Below are positions 5,846 through 11,726 of a stretch of 12,045 bases of DNA, piece by piece. Every line of letters starts with the position of its first letter. The first letter of the stretch is position 1. The translations under genes were made by a program, and so were the position numbers. Source of the stretch: Candidatus Falkowiibacteriota bacterium (GTDB lineage Bacteria > Patescibacteriota > Patescibacteriia > Patescibacteriales > UBA12075); assembly GCA_030600505.1 (NCBI GenBank), contig JAUVLY010000013.1, positions 1 to 12,045 on the forward strand. Reading direction: 5' to 3'. Below the pieces are notes generated by a model. The model saw nothing but the letters and a program-made list of their open reading frames with translations. It did no database searches and was not told where the DNA came from.

Positions 5846-6322
5846 TTAAACACTTTCTAAATATTGCGTGTCTTCTTCAATTATTTCTTCGGCCCCTTCT
5901 TTTCTGTCTCTGGGAATGCGCCAGTGATTACTCCTTCGCGGCTCTTCTTTCTCTTCCTCTTCAAAATATTTCTCTTTATTATTGTCCATTTCATCGGTTA
6001 TAAAATCGGTTTCATCCAATATGTCATTGATCGGGGTAAATTTACGGTCTCGCACGGTTTCAAACACATTTGGAATCTCTTTTTTAGATAAAGATAATTC
6101 CATATCCTGCTCACTTTTCCAAATCGCTATATCGCGATTTATTTTATCAAGTAATTCATCTTCTGTCAAGCCGCGCACCTCACTCTTTTCGGTTACTAAT
6201 TTCTCATATTCATCCAGACTCATAACCACAAAAGCGCTGTCTCCCCGGCTTAAATCATACACAATTAGCCTGTCACCGGTCTTTTTAGCAATACTTATGG
6301 CTTTTTTTAATTGATTTTGCAT
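5846..6322 (-). CDS. Small acidic protein with Phd/YefM-like N-terminus
   Basis: 158 aa, not firmly recognised. Residues 1-45 resemble the Phd/YefM antitoxin fold: KKAISIAKKTGDRLIVYD, then SAFVVMSLDEYEKLV at 29-43, matching the family's pattern of ending the fold with a sleeYerL-type helix. Residues 46-85 are helical and charged. Residues 106-158 are very acidic and low in complexity, with an EEEEKEE run at 121-127. No toxin gene adjoins it, so a classic toxin-antitoxin role is not supported. It lies between fusA and tuf, where bacteria normally have no gene. It has its own strong-looking promoter immediately after fusA and may drive tuf as well. It could be a DNA-binding regulator of this locus, which is inference only. 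Confidence 0.8.
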   Translation of the reverse strand: MQNQLKKAISIAKKTGDRLIVYDLSRGDSAFVVMSLDEYEKLVTEKSEVRGLTEDELLDKINRDIAIWKSEQDMELSLSKKEIPNVFETVRDRKFTPINDILDETDFITDEMDNNKEKYFEEEEKEEPRRSNHWRIPRDRKEGAEEIIEEDTQYLESV

Positions 6323-6358
6323 GGTTTTGTCAATTTTTATTCTTGTATTTACTTTTGT

Positions 6359-6387
6359 ATTTTACAAAAAATGTGCCAATAAGTCAA
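6359..6387 (-). promoter_or_regulatory. Sigma70-like promoter before the Phd-like gene and tuf
   Basis: On the minus strand TTGACT (6387-6382), a 17-nt spacer and TAAAAT (6364-6359). The predicted start near 6352 gives a 30-nt leader. The 12-bp word covering the -35 and the next six bases is identical to that of the rpsL promoter. It lies entirely in the gap after fusA, so tuf expression need not depend on the rpsL promoter. Confidence 0.75.
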
Positions 6388-6393
6388 TAAAGA

Positions 6394-8478
6394 TTACTCT
6401 TTCTTTGAACCATCACCAATAATGTCTTCAGCCACGCTTTTTGGTACTTCGGCGTAATGGTCAAATTCCATGGTGTAGCTGGATCGGCCCTGGCTCATAG
6501 AGCGAAGAGAGGTCGCGTAGCCAAACATCTCAGCTAAGGGCACCATCGCGTCAATTACCTTGGCATTGGCCCGGTCAATCATCTGCCCGATCTGTCCTCT
6601 TTTACTATTCAGATCACCCATAATATTACCCATATATTCTTCCGGAGTAACTACTTCTACTTTCATGATCGGCTCAAGCAGAATTGCTTTGCCCTTGCGG
6701 CAAGCCTCTTTAAAGCCAAGAATAGCCGCCATTTTAAAAGCCATTTCACTGGAATCAACTTCATGATAAGACCCGTCATAAACCGTGGATTTAATATCCA
6801 CCATTGGATAGCCGGCCAATACACCTTGCTCAAGCGCCTCTTTGATGCCTTTTTCAACTGCCGGAATATATTCTCTGGGGATCGAGCCCCCTTTAATTTC
6901 ATTGACAAACTCGCTGCCCTCGCCCACCTCTTGCGGCTCAACCCGCAGCCAACAATGGCCGTATTGCCCGCGGCCGCCCGATTGTTTGATATATTTACCT
7001 TCTGCCTCTGATTTTTCTTTTATTGTTTCGCGGTAACTAACCTGCGGTTTGCCGATATTGGCTTCTACTTTAAATTCCCGCTTCATCCGGTCCACAATGA
7101 TATCCAAATGCAATTCGCCCATGCCGGAGATAAGAACCTGGTTGGTTTCTTCGTCTGTTTCTACCCGAAAGGTCGGGTCTTCTTCGGCTAATTTTTGCAA
7201 GGCCATGCCCATTTTCTCCTGATCGGCTTTGGTTTTTGGCTCTACCGCGATCTTAATAACCGGCTCAGGAAAAACAATAGATTCAAGTAGCACGGGCTTG
7301 TCTTCGTCACATAAGGTATTACCGGTTGAGGTATTTTTTAGCCCGATCACCGCCGCTATATCACCTGCATATACTTCGTTGACTTCTTCACGGTGGTTAG
7401 CATGCATCCGCACGATGCGTCCGATCCGCTCTTTTGTGCCGGTAGAAGTGTTATAAACATATGAACCGGACTTAAGCATACCCTGATAGATCCGGATAAA
7501 ACTTAAACGCCCGACATAAGGATCAGTTGCAATCTTAAAGGCCAGTCCGGCAAAAGGCGCGCTGTCATCGGCCTTCACTTCCATCTTTTTCTCCTCGTCA
7601 TCCGGATCCATGGCTTCAATGGCTTCTACATCCAAAGGTGAAGGTAGAAAATCCACTACTGCGTCCAGGACCGGCTGTACGCCAATGTTCTGAAGTGCTG
7701 TACCGGCTAGAACAGGGAATATTTCATTAGCGATCACGCCTTTGCGAGCCGCCATTTTAAGCTCATCAACACTTATATCTTCACCGTTTAAGTATTTTTC
7801 CATAACGCCCTCATCGTTTTCCACAATTCGCTCGATCATTTCGGCCCGAAATTTTTTAACTTTGTCTTTCATGTCTTCAGGAATGTCTATTTCTTTAATA
7901 TTTTCACCAAAATTGCCTTCAAACTTATAGGCCTTTTCTGTTAGCAAATCAACAATTCCGCTCATTTTGTCCTCAGCGCCGATTGGCAGATGAAAAGCAA
8001 CTGCCTTGGGATTTAGGCGTTCGCGAATTGAATCAAGGGACATATAAAAATCCGCGCCCATTTTATCCATTTTGTTTATAAAACAAAGACGCGGAACCTG
8101 GTATTTGTCAGCCTGGCGCCAAACCGTTTCACTCTGGGGCTCAACCCCGGCCGCGCCGTCAAACACGGCAACCGCGCCGTCCAGGACGCGCAAACTACGT
8201 TCAACTTCGACGGTAAAGTCCACATGGCCCGGAGTATCAATAATATTTATCCGGTTATCATCCCAGAAGCAAGTGGTCGCGGCTGAGGTAATAGTAATAC
8301 CGCGCTCTTTTTCCTGCTCCATCCAATCCATATCCGCGTCGCCGTCATGAGTCTCACCCATTTTATGCTTTTTACCGGTATAAAAAAGCACCCGCTCGGT
8401 AAACGTAGTTTTCCCAGCGTCAATGTGCGCCATAATACCTATATTTCTGGTTTTTTCTAATGTATATTCCCTTGCCAT
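6394..8478 (-). CDS. fusA: Translation elongation factor EF-G
   Basis: EF-G is the GTPase that drives translocation and, with RRF, ribosome recycling. With ATG 8478 (MAREYTLEKTRNIGI) it has 694 aa, the usual length. An upstream in-frame TTG at 8493 was rejected because the family starts close to MAREYxLEKTRNIGI. G-motifs are intact: AHIDAGKT at 17-24, RGITI at 59-63, DTPGHVD at 81-87 and NKMD at 135-138. Domain II, the EF-G-specific GMGELHLDII segment, domain IV with SGGRGQYGHCWLRVEP, and domain V ending YTMEFDHYAEVP are all present. It is preceded by an 83-nt gap with a large inverted repeat and by a non-translation membrane gene, which breaks the usual rpsG-fusA pair. No Shine-Dalgarno sequence. 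Confidence 0.99.
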   Translation of the reverse strand: MAREYTLEKTRNIGIMAHIDAGKTTFTERVLFYTGKKHKMGETHDGDADMDWMEQEKERGITITSAATTCFWDDNRINIIDTPGHVDFTVEVERSLRVLDGAVAVFDGAAGVEPQSETVWRQADKYQVPRLCFINKMDKMGADFYMSLDSIRERLNPKAVAFHLPIGAEDKMSGIVDLLTEKAYKFEGNFGENIKEIDIPEDMKDKVKKFRAEMIERIVENDEGVMEKYLNGEDISVDELKMAARKGVIANEIFPVLAGTALQNIGVQPVLDAVVDFLPSPLDVEAIEAMDPDDEEKKMEVKADDSAPFAGLAFKIATDPYVGRLSFIRIYQGMLKSGSYVYNTSTGTKERIGRIVRMHANHREEVNEVYAGDIAAVIGLKNTSTGNTLCDEDKPVLLESIVFPEPVIKIAVEPKTKADQEKMGMALQKLAEEDPTFRVETDEETNQVLISGMGELHLDIIVDRMKREFKVEANIGKPQVSYRETIKEKSEAEGKYIKQSGGRGQYGHCWLRVEPQEVGEGSEFVNEIKGGSIPREYIPAVEKGIKEALEQGVLAGYPMVDIKSTVYDGSYHEVDSSEMAFKMAAILGFKEACRKGKAILLEPIMKVEVVTPEEYMGNIMGDLNSKRGQIGQMIDRANAKVIDAMVPLAEMFGYATSLRSMSQGRSSYTMEFDHYAEVPKSVAEDIIGDGSKKE

Positions 8479-8484
8479 ATTATT

Positions 8485-8541
8485 AATTATCAATTTTCAA
8501 TGAATTTTCAATTAGCTAATTAGTCAATTGATAATTCATTG
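8485..8541. repeat. Large AT-rich inverted repeat upstream of fusA
   Basis: Outer arms AATTATCAATT (8485-8495) and AATTGATAATT (8526-8536) are perfect over 11 bp. Inside lies the palindrome AATTAGCTAATT (8511-8522), and CAATGAA/TTCATTG (8498-8504 with 8535-8541) gives an alternative pairing. It is followed by GGGTCACTGGGTTACTG, a short tandem. This resembles dispersed intergenic palindromes of CPR genomes and could also fold in the fusA leader. Confidence 0.55.
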
Positions 8542-8577
8542 GGTCACTGGGTTACTGATAATTGGGTTATTCTAATA

Positions 8578-9195
8578 TTATTCTATTTGTTTATCTTTAT
8601 TATAAGTTATTGGTATCTCAACTAGATTTACTTCCGAGCCGTCCTTGGCGCTCTCTTCGTAAACCGCGACATAGCCTTCCTTGGTGCTGCTAAAGTCAAA
8701 ACTTAGTGTAATTTTAAATGCACCGCTCTGGCCAACGTCCGGGGCCTTGGTGGTTACATATTCCTTTACCATTGTTTCGTGCGCCTGGTTCCGAAGCTCA
8801 ACTATTACTGAATTTTCGAATGCTACCGCGTCCCCTTCAATCGTTACCGGACTAACTATATTATCCCCAGCTTTTATATTACTAACAGTAATTATATATT
8901 CATCAAAATCACTTTCCGGCACTTCTTCTCCATCAACTTCATTAATTATATCTTCTGCTTTCTGTTTTCTGCTTTCTGTTTTCTCATTAATCTCACTAAT
9001 ATCCTCTTTCGCCTTATTTAAAGTATTAATCGCATCAACCGGCGAATTAATATTCGTCTTATTCGTTTCTAATTCGTTATTATTAGTGTTCTTAGAAAAA
9101 AACACGCCCCCGTAAACAAGGGCAGCCATAATGAAAACTACTACCAATATGCCAATCAATCCTGAGCCTCTTTTATTTGTAAAATAGCTTTTCAT
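8578..9195 (-). CDS. Single-pass membrane protein with Gmad2-like domain
   Basis: 205 aa. Residues 1-11 are a short basic head, 12-33 are one membrane segment (GLIGILVVVFIMAALVYGGV), 34-98 are a hydrophilic linker, and about 100-200 form an immunoglobulin-like beta domain. That domain looks like Gmad2, a domain first named from spore-germination proteins: VSPVTIEGDAVAFENSVIVE, then GAFKITLSFDF and a late DGSEVNLVEIP strand. The domain probably faces outward, anchored by the N-terminus. The head followed by SGLIGILVVV recalls a type IV prepilin, but the Glu at mature position 5 is absent. The linker is partly encoded by repeats: tandem CTGCTTTCTGTTTT units at 8955-8982 (residues 72-81) and three ATTCGT words at 9052-9077. 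It sits between rpsG and fusA, an unusual place. Its function is unknown. Confidence 0.88.
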   Translation of the reverse strand: MKSYFTNKRGSGLIGILVVVFIMAALVYGGVFFSKNTNNNELETNKTNINSPVDAINTLNKAKEDISEINEKTESRKQKAEDIINEVDGEEVPESDFDEYIITVSNIKAGDNIVSPVTIEGDAVAFENSVIVELRNQAHETMVKEYVTTKAPDVGQSGAFKITLSFDFSSTKEGYVAVYEESAKDGSEVNLVEIPITYNKDKQIE

Positions 9196-9245
9196 AAAAA
9201 CTCAACTGTCAAATTGACTAAACACTAAATCACAAGCACCAAGCA

Positions 9246-9337
9246 CCAAATAAATTAAAAAATCCAATTTCCAATGACCGAAACCGAAATTATTTTGAAT
9301 TTTGGTCATTGTTTTTTGTAATTTATTTGTAATTTGG
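9246..9337. repeat. Nested inverted repeat between rpsG and the Gmad2 gene
   Basis: Inner arms CAATGACC (9272-9279) and GGTCATTG (9304-9311) are perfect. Outer arms CAAATAAATT (9247-9256) and AATTTATTTG (9320-9329) are nested around them. A further AATTTCC/GGAAATT-like pairing lies between or outside. The 160-nt gap 9196-9355 also holds a CAAGCACCAAGCACCA tandem (9232-9247). No promoter was found in it. It may fold into a long hairpin in the rpsG-Gmad2-fusA transcript. Confidence 0.6.
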
Positions 9338-9355
9338 AATTTGTTATTTAGTATT

Positions 9356-9823
9356 TTACCTCGCGAAATGCGCGAAAGCTTTATTGGCCTCGGCCTGTTT
9401 CTGCACGGTTTCCCGCTTTTTCACCGCTGCCCCCTCACCTTCAGCTGCCGCCATTATCTCACTGGCCAGCTTAATAGACATCGGTGCGCCTTTCCGCTCT
9501 TTAGCCGCCTCAATTAGCCAGTGGCAGCCCAGGGCAAAACGCCTATCTCCGCGTACCTGGTATGGTATTTGATAGTTAGCGCCGCCGATCCGACGTCCCC
9601 GCACCTCCAGAAGGGGCATGATCTTTTTTAAACCTTTATTAAAAATATGCCGCGGATCTTGCTTGGTCTTTTCTTTTATAATATCAAAAGCACCATAAAC
9701 AACCTTCTGGGCAACGCTTTTCTTCCCTTTTTCCATTAAATAATTTATGAATTTGGCAATATCAGTATCATTATACTTAATATCCCCGATTATCTTTCTT
9801 TTTACTGCTTGTTTTCCACGCAT
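9356..9823 (-). CDS. rpsG: 30S ribosomal protein S7
   Basis: S7 nucleates assembly of the 30S head and lies at the E site. The 155-aa length equals the common form. It starts MRGKQAVKRKIIGD and has the standard segments DTDIAKFINYLMEKGKK, then GLKKIMPLLEVRGRRIGGANYQIP at about 64-87, then RRFALGCHWLIEAAKERKG. It ends KAFAHFAR. It follows rpsL after 109 nt filled with ACGAAT-type repeats instead of the usual short spacer. Downstream comes a membrane protein gene rather than fusA. Stop TAA. No Shine-Dalgarno sequence before the ATG. Confidence 0.98.
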   Translation of the reverse strand: MRGKQAVKRKIIGDIKYNDTDIAKFINYLMEKGKKSVAQKVVYGAFDIIKEKTKQDPRHIFNKGLKKIMPLLEVRGRRIGGANYQIPYQVRGDRRFALGCHWLIEAAKERKGAPMSIKLASEIMAAAEGEGAAVKKRETVQKQAEANKAFAHFAR

Positions 9824-9848
9824 TTTGTTACTAATTACAAATAAAATA

Positions 9849-9932
9849 CAAATTTACTAATTACGAATAATAACAAATTTACTAATTACGAATAATAACA
9901 TTCGTAAATTTGTAATAATTCGTAATTCGTAA
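9849..9932. repeat. 25-bp tandem duplication plus inverted copy (rpsL-rpsG gap)
   Basis: An exact 25-bp unit containing TTACTAATTACGAATAATAA occurs at 9850-9874 and again at 9875-9899. The rest of the gap, 9900-9932, is largely its inverted form (ATTCGTAAATTTGTAATAA, then ATTCGTAATTCGTAAC). It forms long AT-rich hairpins in the intercistronic RNA. The copies show recent duplication of the ACGAAT repeat family. It runs up to the rpsL stop codon. Confidence 0.75.
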
Positions 9933-10358
9933 CTACTTTTTCTTCTTCTCTAATTTAGCACCATAAAGACTGCGCGATTGTTTGCGGCCTTCCACACCCT
10001 GAGCGTCATAGACACCGCGAATAACTTTATAACGGACACCCGGCAAGTCTTTGGTTCGTCCACCTTTTACCAATACGATTGAATGTTCTTGTAAATTATG
10101 TCCCATTCCCGGGATATAAGCGGTTACCTCCATACCATTGCTTAGCCGGACACGGGCAATCTTTCGCAGTGCCGAGTTAGGCTTCTTTGGTGTGGTGGTG
10201 GTCACCTTTAAACAAACACCGCGCTTAAAAGGCGCGCCCCGTTTTAGGTCGGTCCGTTTCCGGTGCAAAGTGTCCAAAGTAGTTTGCAGAGCCGGGAATT
10301 TACTCTTGGTTTTGGTTTGTTTTCTGCCCTTTCGGACTAATTGATTCGTTGTCGGCAT
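9933..10358 (-). CDS. rpsL: 30S ribosomal protein S12
   Basis: S12 lies at the decoding centre and governs accuracy. The start is ATG 10358 (MPTTNQLVRKGRK), the family's canonical opening. An in-frame start at 10388 adds ten unrelated residues and was rejected. It has 141 aa against 123-138 usual, because of an insertion of about 14 residues at 26-39 (before RGAPFKRGVC), similar in place to that of Bacillus, plus a lysine tail. The decoding loops TTTPKKPNSA (54-63) and KDLPGVRY (103-110) are intact. Lysines at the usual streptomycin-resistance positions are unaltered. Asp104 is the residue that carries a methylthio group in E. coli. It is preceded by a 125-nt leader with promoter, terminator hairpin and double-hairpin repeat. 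Stop TAG. Confidence 0.97.
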   Translation of the reverse strand: MPTTNQLVRKGRKQTKTKSKFPALQTTLDTLHRKRTDLKRGAPFKRGVCLKVTTTTPKKPNSALRKIARVRLSNGMEVTAYIPGMGHNLQEHSIVLVKGGRTKDLPGVRYKVIRGVYDAQGVEGRKQSRSLYGAKLEKKKK

Positions 10359-10389
10359 AATTAAAATATAATGCGAATGCGATAACACT

Positions 10390-10438
10390 TATTCGTGTGT
10401 GCCCCATTCGCGTCTGGGGGCTCGCCAAGGGCGATAAC
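10390..10438 (-). repeat. Double-hairpin repeat, copy B (rpsL leader)
   Basis: Minus strand: first stem TCGCC/GGCGA (10422-10426 with 10430-10434), second stem GCCCC/GGGGC (10401-10405 with 10417-10421) with the loop ending CGAAT, then ACACACGAATA. It aligns with copy A over its whole length with small length differences in the loops. It lies between the terminator-like hairpin and the rpsL start, the same relative place as copy A before rplC. Confidence 0.7.
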
Positions 10439-10439
10439 C

Positions 10440-10465
10440 AAAAATAACCCCGTTAAACGGGATCA
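10440..10465 (-). terminator. Intrinsic terminator / attenuator in rpsL leader
   Basis: Minus strand: arms TGATCCCGT (10465-10457) and ACGGGGTTA (10453-10445) form a 9-bp stem including two G-T wobbles with a TTA loop, followed by TTTTT. It lies downstream of the rpsL promoter, so it is in the rpsL leader. A competing stem, GTTAAA with TTTAAC (10467-10472 with 10452-10457), would disrupt it. Confidence 0.6.
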
Positions 10466-10488
10466 ATTTAACTATTAATTGCTTTTTT

Positions 10489-10517
10489 AATTTATCAAAT
10501 TCTTACCAATAAGTCAA
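10489..10517 (-). promoter_or_regulatory. Sigma70-like promoter for rpsL
   Basis: Minus strand TTGACT (10517-10512), a 17-nt spacer and TAAATT (10494-10489). The predicted start near 10482 leaves a leader of about 125 nt. The 12-bp word CCAATAAGTCAA (plus strand, 10506-10517) is identical to the one at the promoter before the Phd-like gene (6376-6387). Confidence 0.7.
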
Positions 10518-10594
10518 GCGATTTGTACTCGTAACATATAGCACACAGCACCTAACAATATTTTTGTTTAATATTAGATAATTTTCTATATATT

Positions 10595-10643
10595 TATTCG
10601 CATGTGCCGCATTCGTGGTTGCGGCTTTTTGCGCTAGCAAAAA
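10595..10643 (-). repeat. Double-hairpin repeat, copy C (after the M50 protease gene)
   Basis: Minus strand: first stem TTTTTGC/GCAAAAA (10626-10632 with 10637-10643, 4-nt loop), second stem GCCGC/GCGGC (10606-10610 with 10621-10625) with CGAAT in the loop, then ACATGCGAATA. Compared with copies A and B, both arms of the second stem have changed (CCC to CGC and GGG to GCG), which keeps the pairing. It begins 6 nt after the protease stop codon and may also serve as a 3' end structure. Confidence 0.65.
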
Positions 10644-10648
10644 TAACA

Positions 10649-11257
10649 CTATATTCCGACAATCAATCTAAATAAAAAGTTAATAACCGGTATAATAATA
10701 GAAAAACCAACCATTATAAATAGTATAACCAGGATCATGCCGTAGCGCTCCAGCTGGGCAAACTTTTGCTGTACAGTGTAGGGCAGAAACGGCATAATCA
10801 CTTTGGAGCCGTCTAAGGGCGGAATCGGTACCAAATTAAATATCATTAATAAAAGATTAATTTGCACGATAATTGAAAGCAGAATCGCTAGTGTCATATT
10901 AGGCATTGGGAAAAATCTAAGGATTAGACCAAAAAATAAAGCAGTAATCAAATTAGCCAAAGGCCCGGCCGCCGCCACCTTGGCGCTGCCGTATTTTTTG
11001 TCGCGCAGATTATATGGATTATAAGGAACCGGCTTGGCCCAACCAAACACAAAACCAGCGTTAGTCAAAACCAGGATTGCCGGCACCAGGATAGAGCCAA
11101 AAGGATCGATGTGCGGCAAAGGATTAAGGGTTAACCTGCCAGAATCCTTGGCGGTTGTATCACCCAAATAATCCGCCATCCAACCATGCATATACTCATG
11201 GATGATCGCGGAAAATATCAAAACAATGATTTGAAATATAATTATTTGTAATTCCAT
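10649..11257 (-). CDS. M50 family site-2-like membrane metalloprotease
   Basis: 202 aa, the short single-domain form of zinc proteases that cut within membranes. Zinc motif HEYMH is at 20-24 in the first membrane segment (residues about 5-22). The third-ligand motif NLVPIPPLDG, with Asp149, is at 141-150. Other family marks are GWAKPVPYNPYNLRD at 72-86 and AAAGPLANL at 95-103. Four to five hydrophobic segments are visible, including 104-116, 121-140 and 173-199. There is no PDZ domain, unlike RseP. The substrate is unknown. It is transcribed from an extended -10 promoter at 11354-11382, and rpsL downstream has its own promoter. No Shine-Dalgarno sequence before ATG 11257. Confidence 0.95.
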   Translation of the reverse strand: MELQIIIFQIIVLIFSAIIHEYMHGWMADYLGDTTAKDSGRLTLNPLPHIDPFGSILVPAILVLTNAGFVFGWAKPVPYNPYNLRDKKYGSAKVAAAGPLANLITALFFGLILRFFPMPNMTLAILLSIIVQINLLLMIFNLVPIPPLDGSKVIMPFLPYTVQQKFAQLERYGMILVILFIMVGFSIIIPVINFLFRLIVGI

Positions 11258-11262
11258 TTATA

Positions 11263-11294
11263 AGACGACAGACAACAGAAAGCAGACAACAGGA
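11263..11294. repeat. ACAGA-rich repeat tract
   Basis: GACGACAGACAACAGAAAG continues into CAGACAACAGG just upstream of the protease start. It is the reverse-complement type of the CTGTTTACTGTTTACT / TTCTGTTTTCT tract at 11448-11478 before rpmB. Both resemble the tandem CTGCTTTCTGTTTT found inside the Gmad2 protein gene. It probably belongs to a dispersed simple-repeat family. Confidence 0.45.
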
Positions 11295-11353
11295 AATCAT
11301 TTATCCGCATAATGCAATCTGATTATTAATTGAAATTCTTACAATTTAACCAT

Positions 11354-11382
11354 ACTATAACACAGCTTGATTTAATAATCAA
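11354..11382 (-). promoter_or_regulatory. Extended -10 promoter for the M50 protease gene
   Basis: Minus strand TTGATT (11382-11377), a 17-nt spacer ending TGT, and TATAGT (11359-11354), so an extended -10 (TGTTATAGT). The predicted start is near 11347, about 90 nt before the protease ATG. Confidence 0.65.
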
Positions 11383-11388
11383 AACATG

Positions 11389-11417
11389 TTAGCATTAACT
11401 TTGTATTAATCTATAAA
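11389..11417 (+). promoter_or_regulatory. Possible promoter for rpmB
   Basis: Plus strand TTAGCA (11389-11394), a 17-nt spacer and TATAAA (11412-11417), about 65 nt before the L28 start. It would be divergent from the protease promoter, with the -35 ends about 7 nt apart. Sequence is AT-rich, so the match is moderate. Confidence 0.45.
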
Positions 11418-11483
11418 TCAACAGACTTATAGCAGTGGGTAGAAGAATCTGTTTACTGTTTACTATTTTCTGTTTTCTAAAAA

Positions 11484-11663
11484 ATGTCTAAAAAATGCGA
11501 TCTTTGCGGACGAACTTCTACTAAGGGTATTGCTCGTTCCCACTCAAATATAAAAACCATAAGGCGCCAGCATATTAATTTGCAAACCAAAAAAATTGAC
11601 GGCAAAAAAGTCACGGCCTGCACTAAATGCCTTAAAACCATAATTAAGATCAAAAAATCTTAA
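11484..11663 (+). CDS. rpmB: 50S ribosomal protein L28, zinc-ribbon type
   Basis: L28 is a late-assembling 50S protein near the E site. The frame is 59 aa from ATG 11484 to TAA 11661-11663. It starts MSKKCDLCGRTSTKGIARSHSN and ends KVTACTKCLKTIIKIKKS. CxxC pairs at Cys5/Cys8 and Cys46/Cys49 form a zinc ribbon, so this is the zinc-binding (C+) paralogue type. L28 is usually 60-80 aa, so this is a compact version. It is the only plus-strand gene in the window. It has a plausible promoter at 11389-11417, a repeat-rich 5' leader (11448-11478) and a strong terminator 15 nt downstream. No Shine-Dalgarno sequence before the ATG. Confidence 0.95.
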   Translation: MSKKCDLCGRTSTKGIARSHSNIKTIRRQHINLQTKKIDGKKVTACTKCLKTIIKIKKS

Positions 11664-11677
11664 AATATTTTTTTAAA

Positions 11678-11709
11678 CAAAAAAATCGGTTATTAACCGG
11701 TTTTTTGTT
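11678..11709. terminator. Bidirectional terminator between rpmB and the acylphosphatase gene
   Basis: Stem CGGTT/AACCG (11687-11691 with 11695-11699) with an ATT loop is flanked by an A-run (11679-11685) and a T-run (11701-11706). The flanking runs extend the stem and give each strand its own U-tract. It serves the two convergent genes, 15 nt after rpmB and 18 nt after the acylphosphatase stop. Confidence 0.88.
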
Positions 11710-11726
11710 TTTTAATAACAGCAGAT

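Noticed and set aside
5846..6322. Toxin-antitoxin pair
   Set aside because: Only an antitoxin-like N-terminus is present; the neighbours are fusA and tuf, and no RelE/ParE/PIN-like frame exists.
8479..8493. TTG start adding MIINN to EF-G
   Set aside because: The family begins at MAREY-like residues and the added bases are part of the inverted repeat arm.
8578..9195. Type IV pilin
   Set aside because: The N-terminus resembles a prepilin leader but lacks the Glu at position 5, and the C-terminal domain fits Gmad2 better.
9850..9899. CRISPR array
   Set aside because: The two 25-bp units are directly abutting with no spacer and are not dyad-like CRISPR repeats.
10359..10388. Ten-residue N-terminal extension of S12
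   Set aside because: MPTTNQLVRKGRK is the canonical S12 start, and the extension would be encoded by leader and repeat sequence.
11258..11483. tRNA or other structured RNA gene in the protease-rpmB gap
   Set aside because: No cloverleaf or T-loop word seen; promoters and simple repeats account for the gap.
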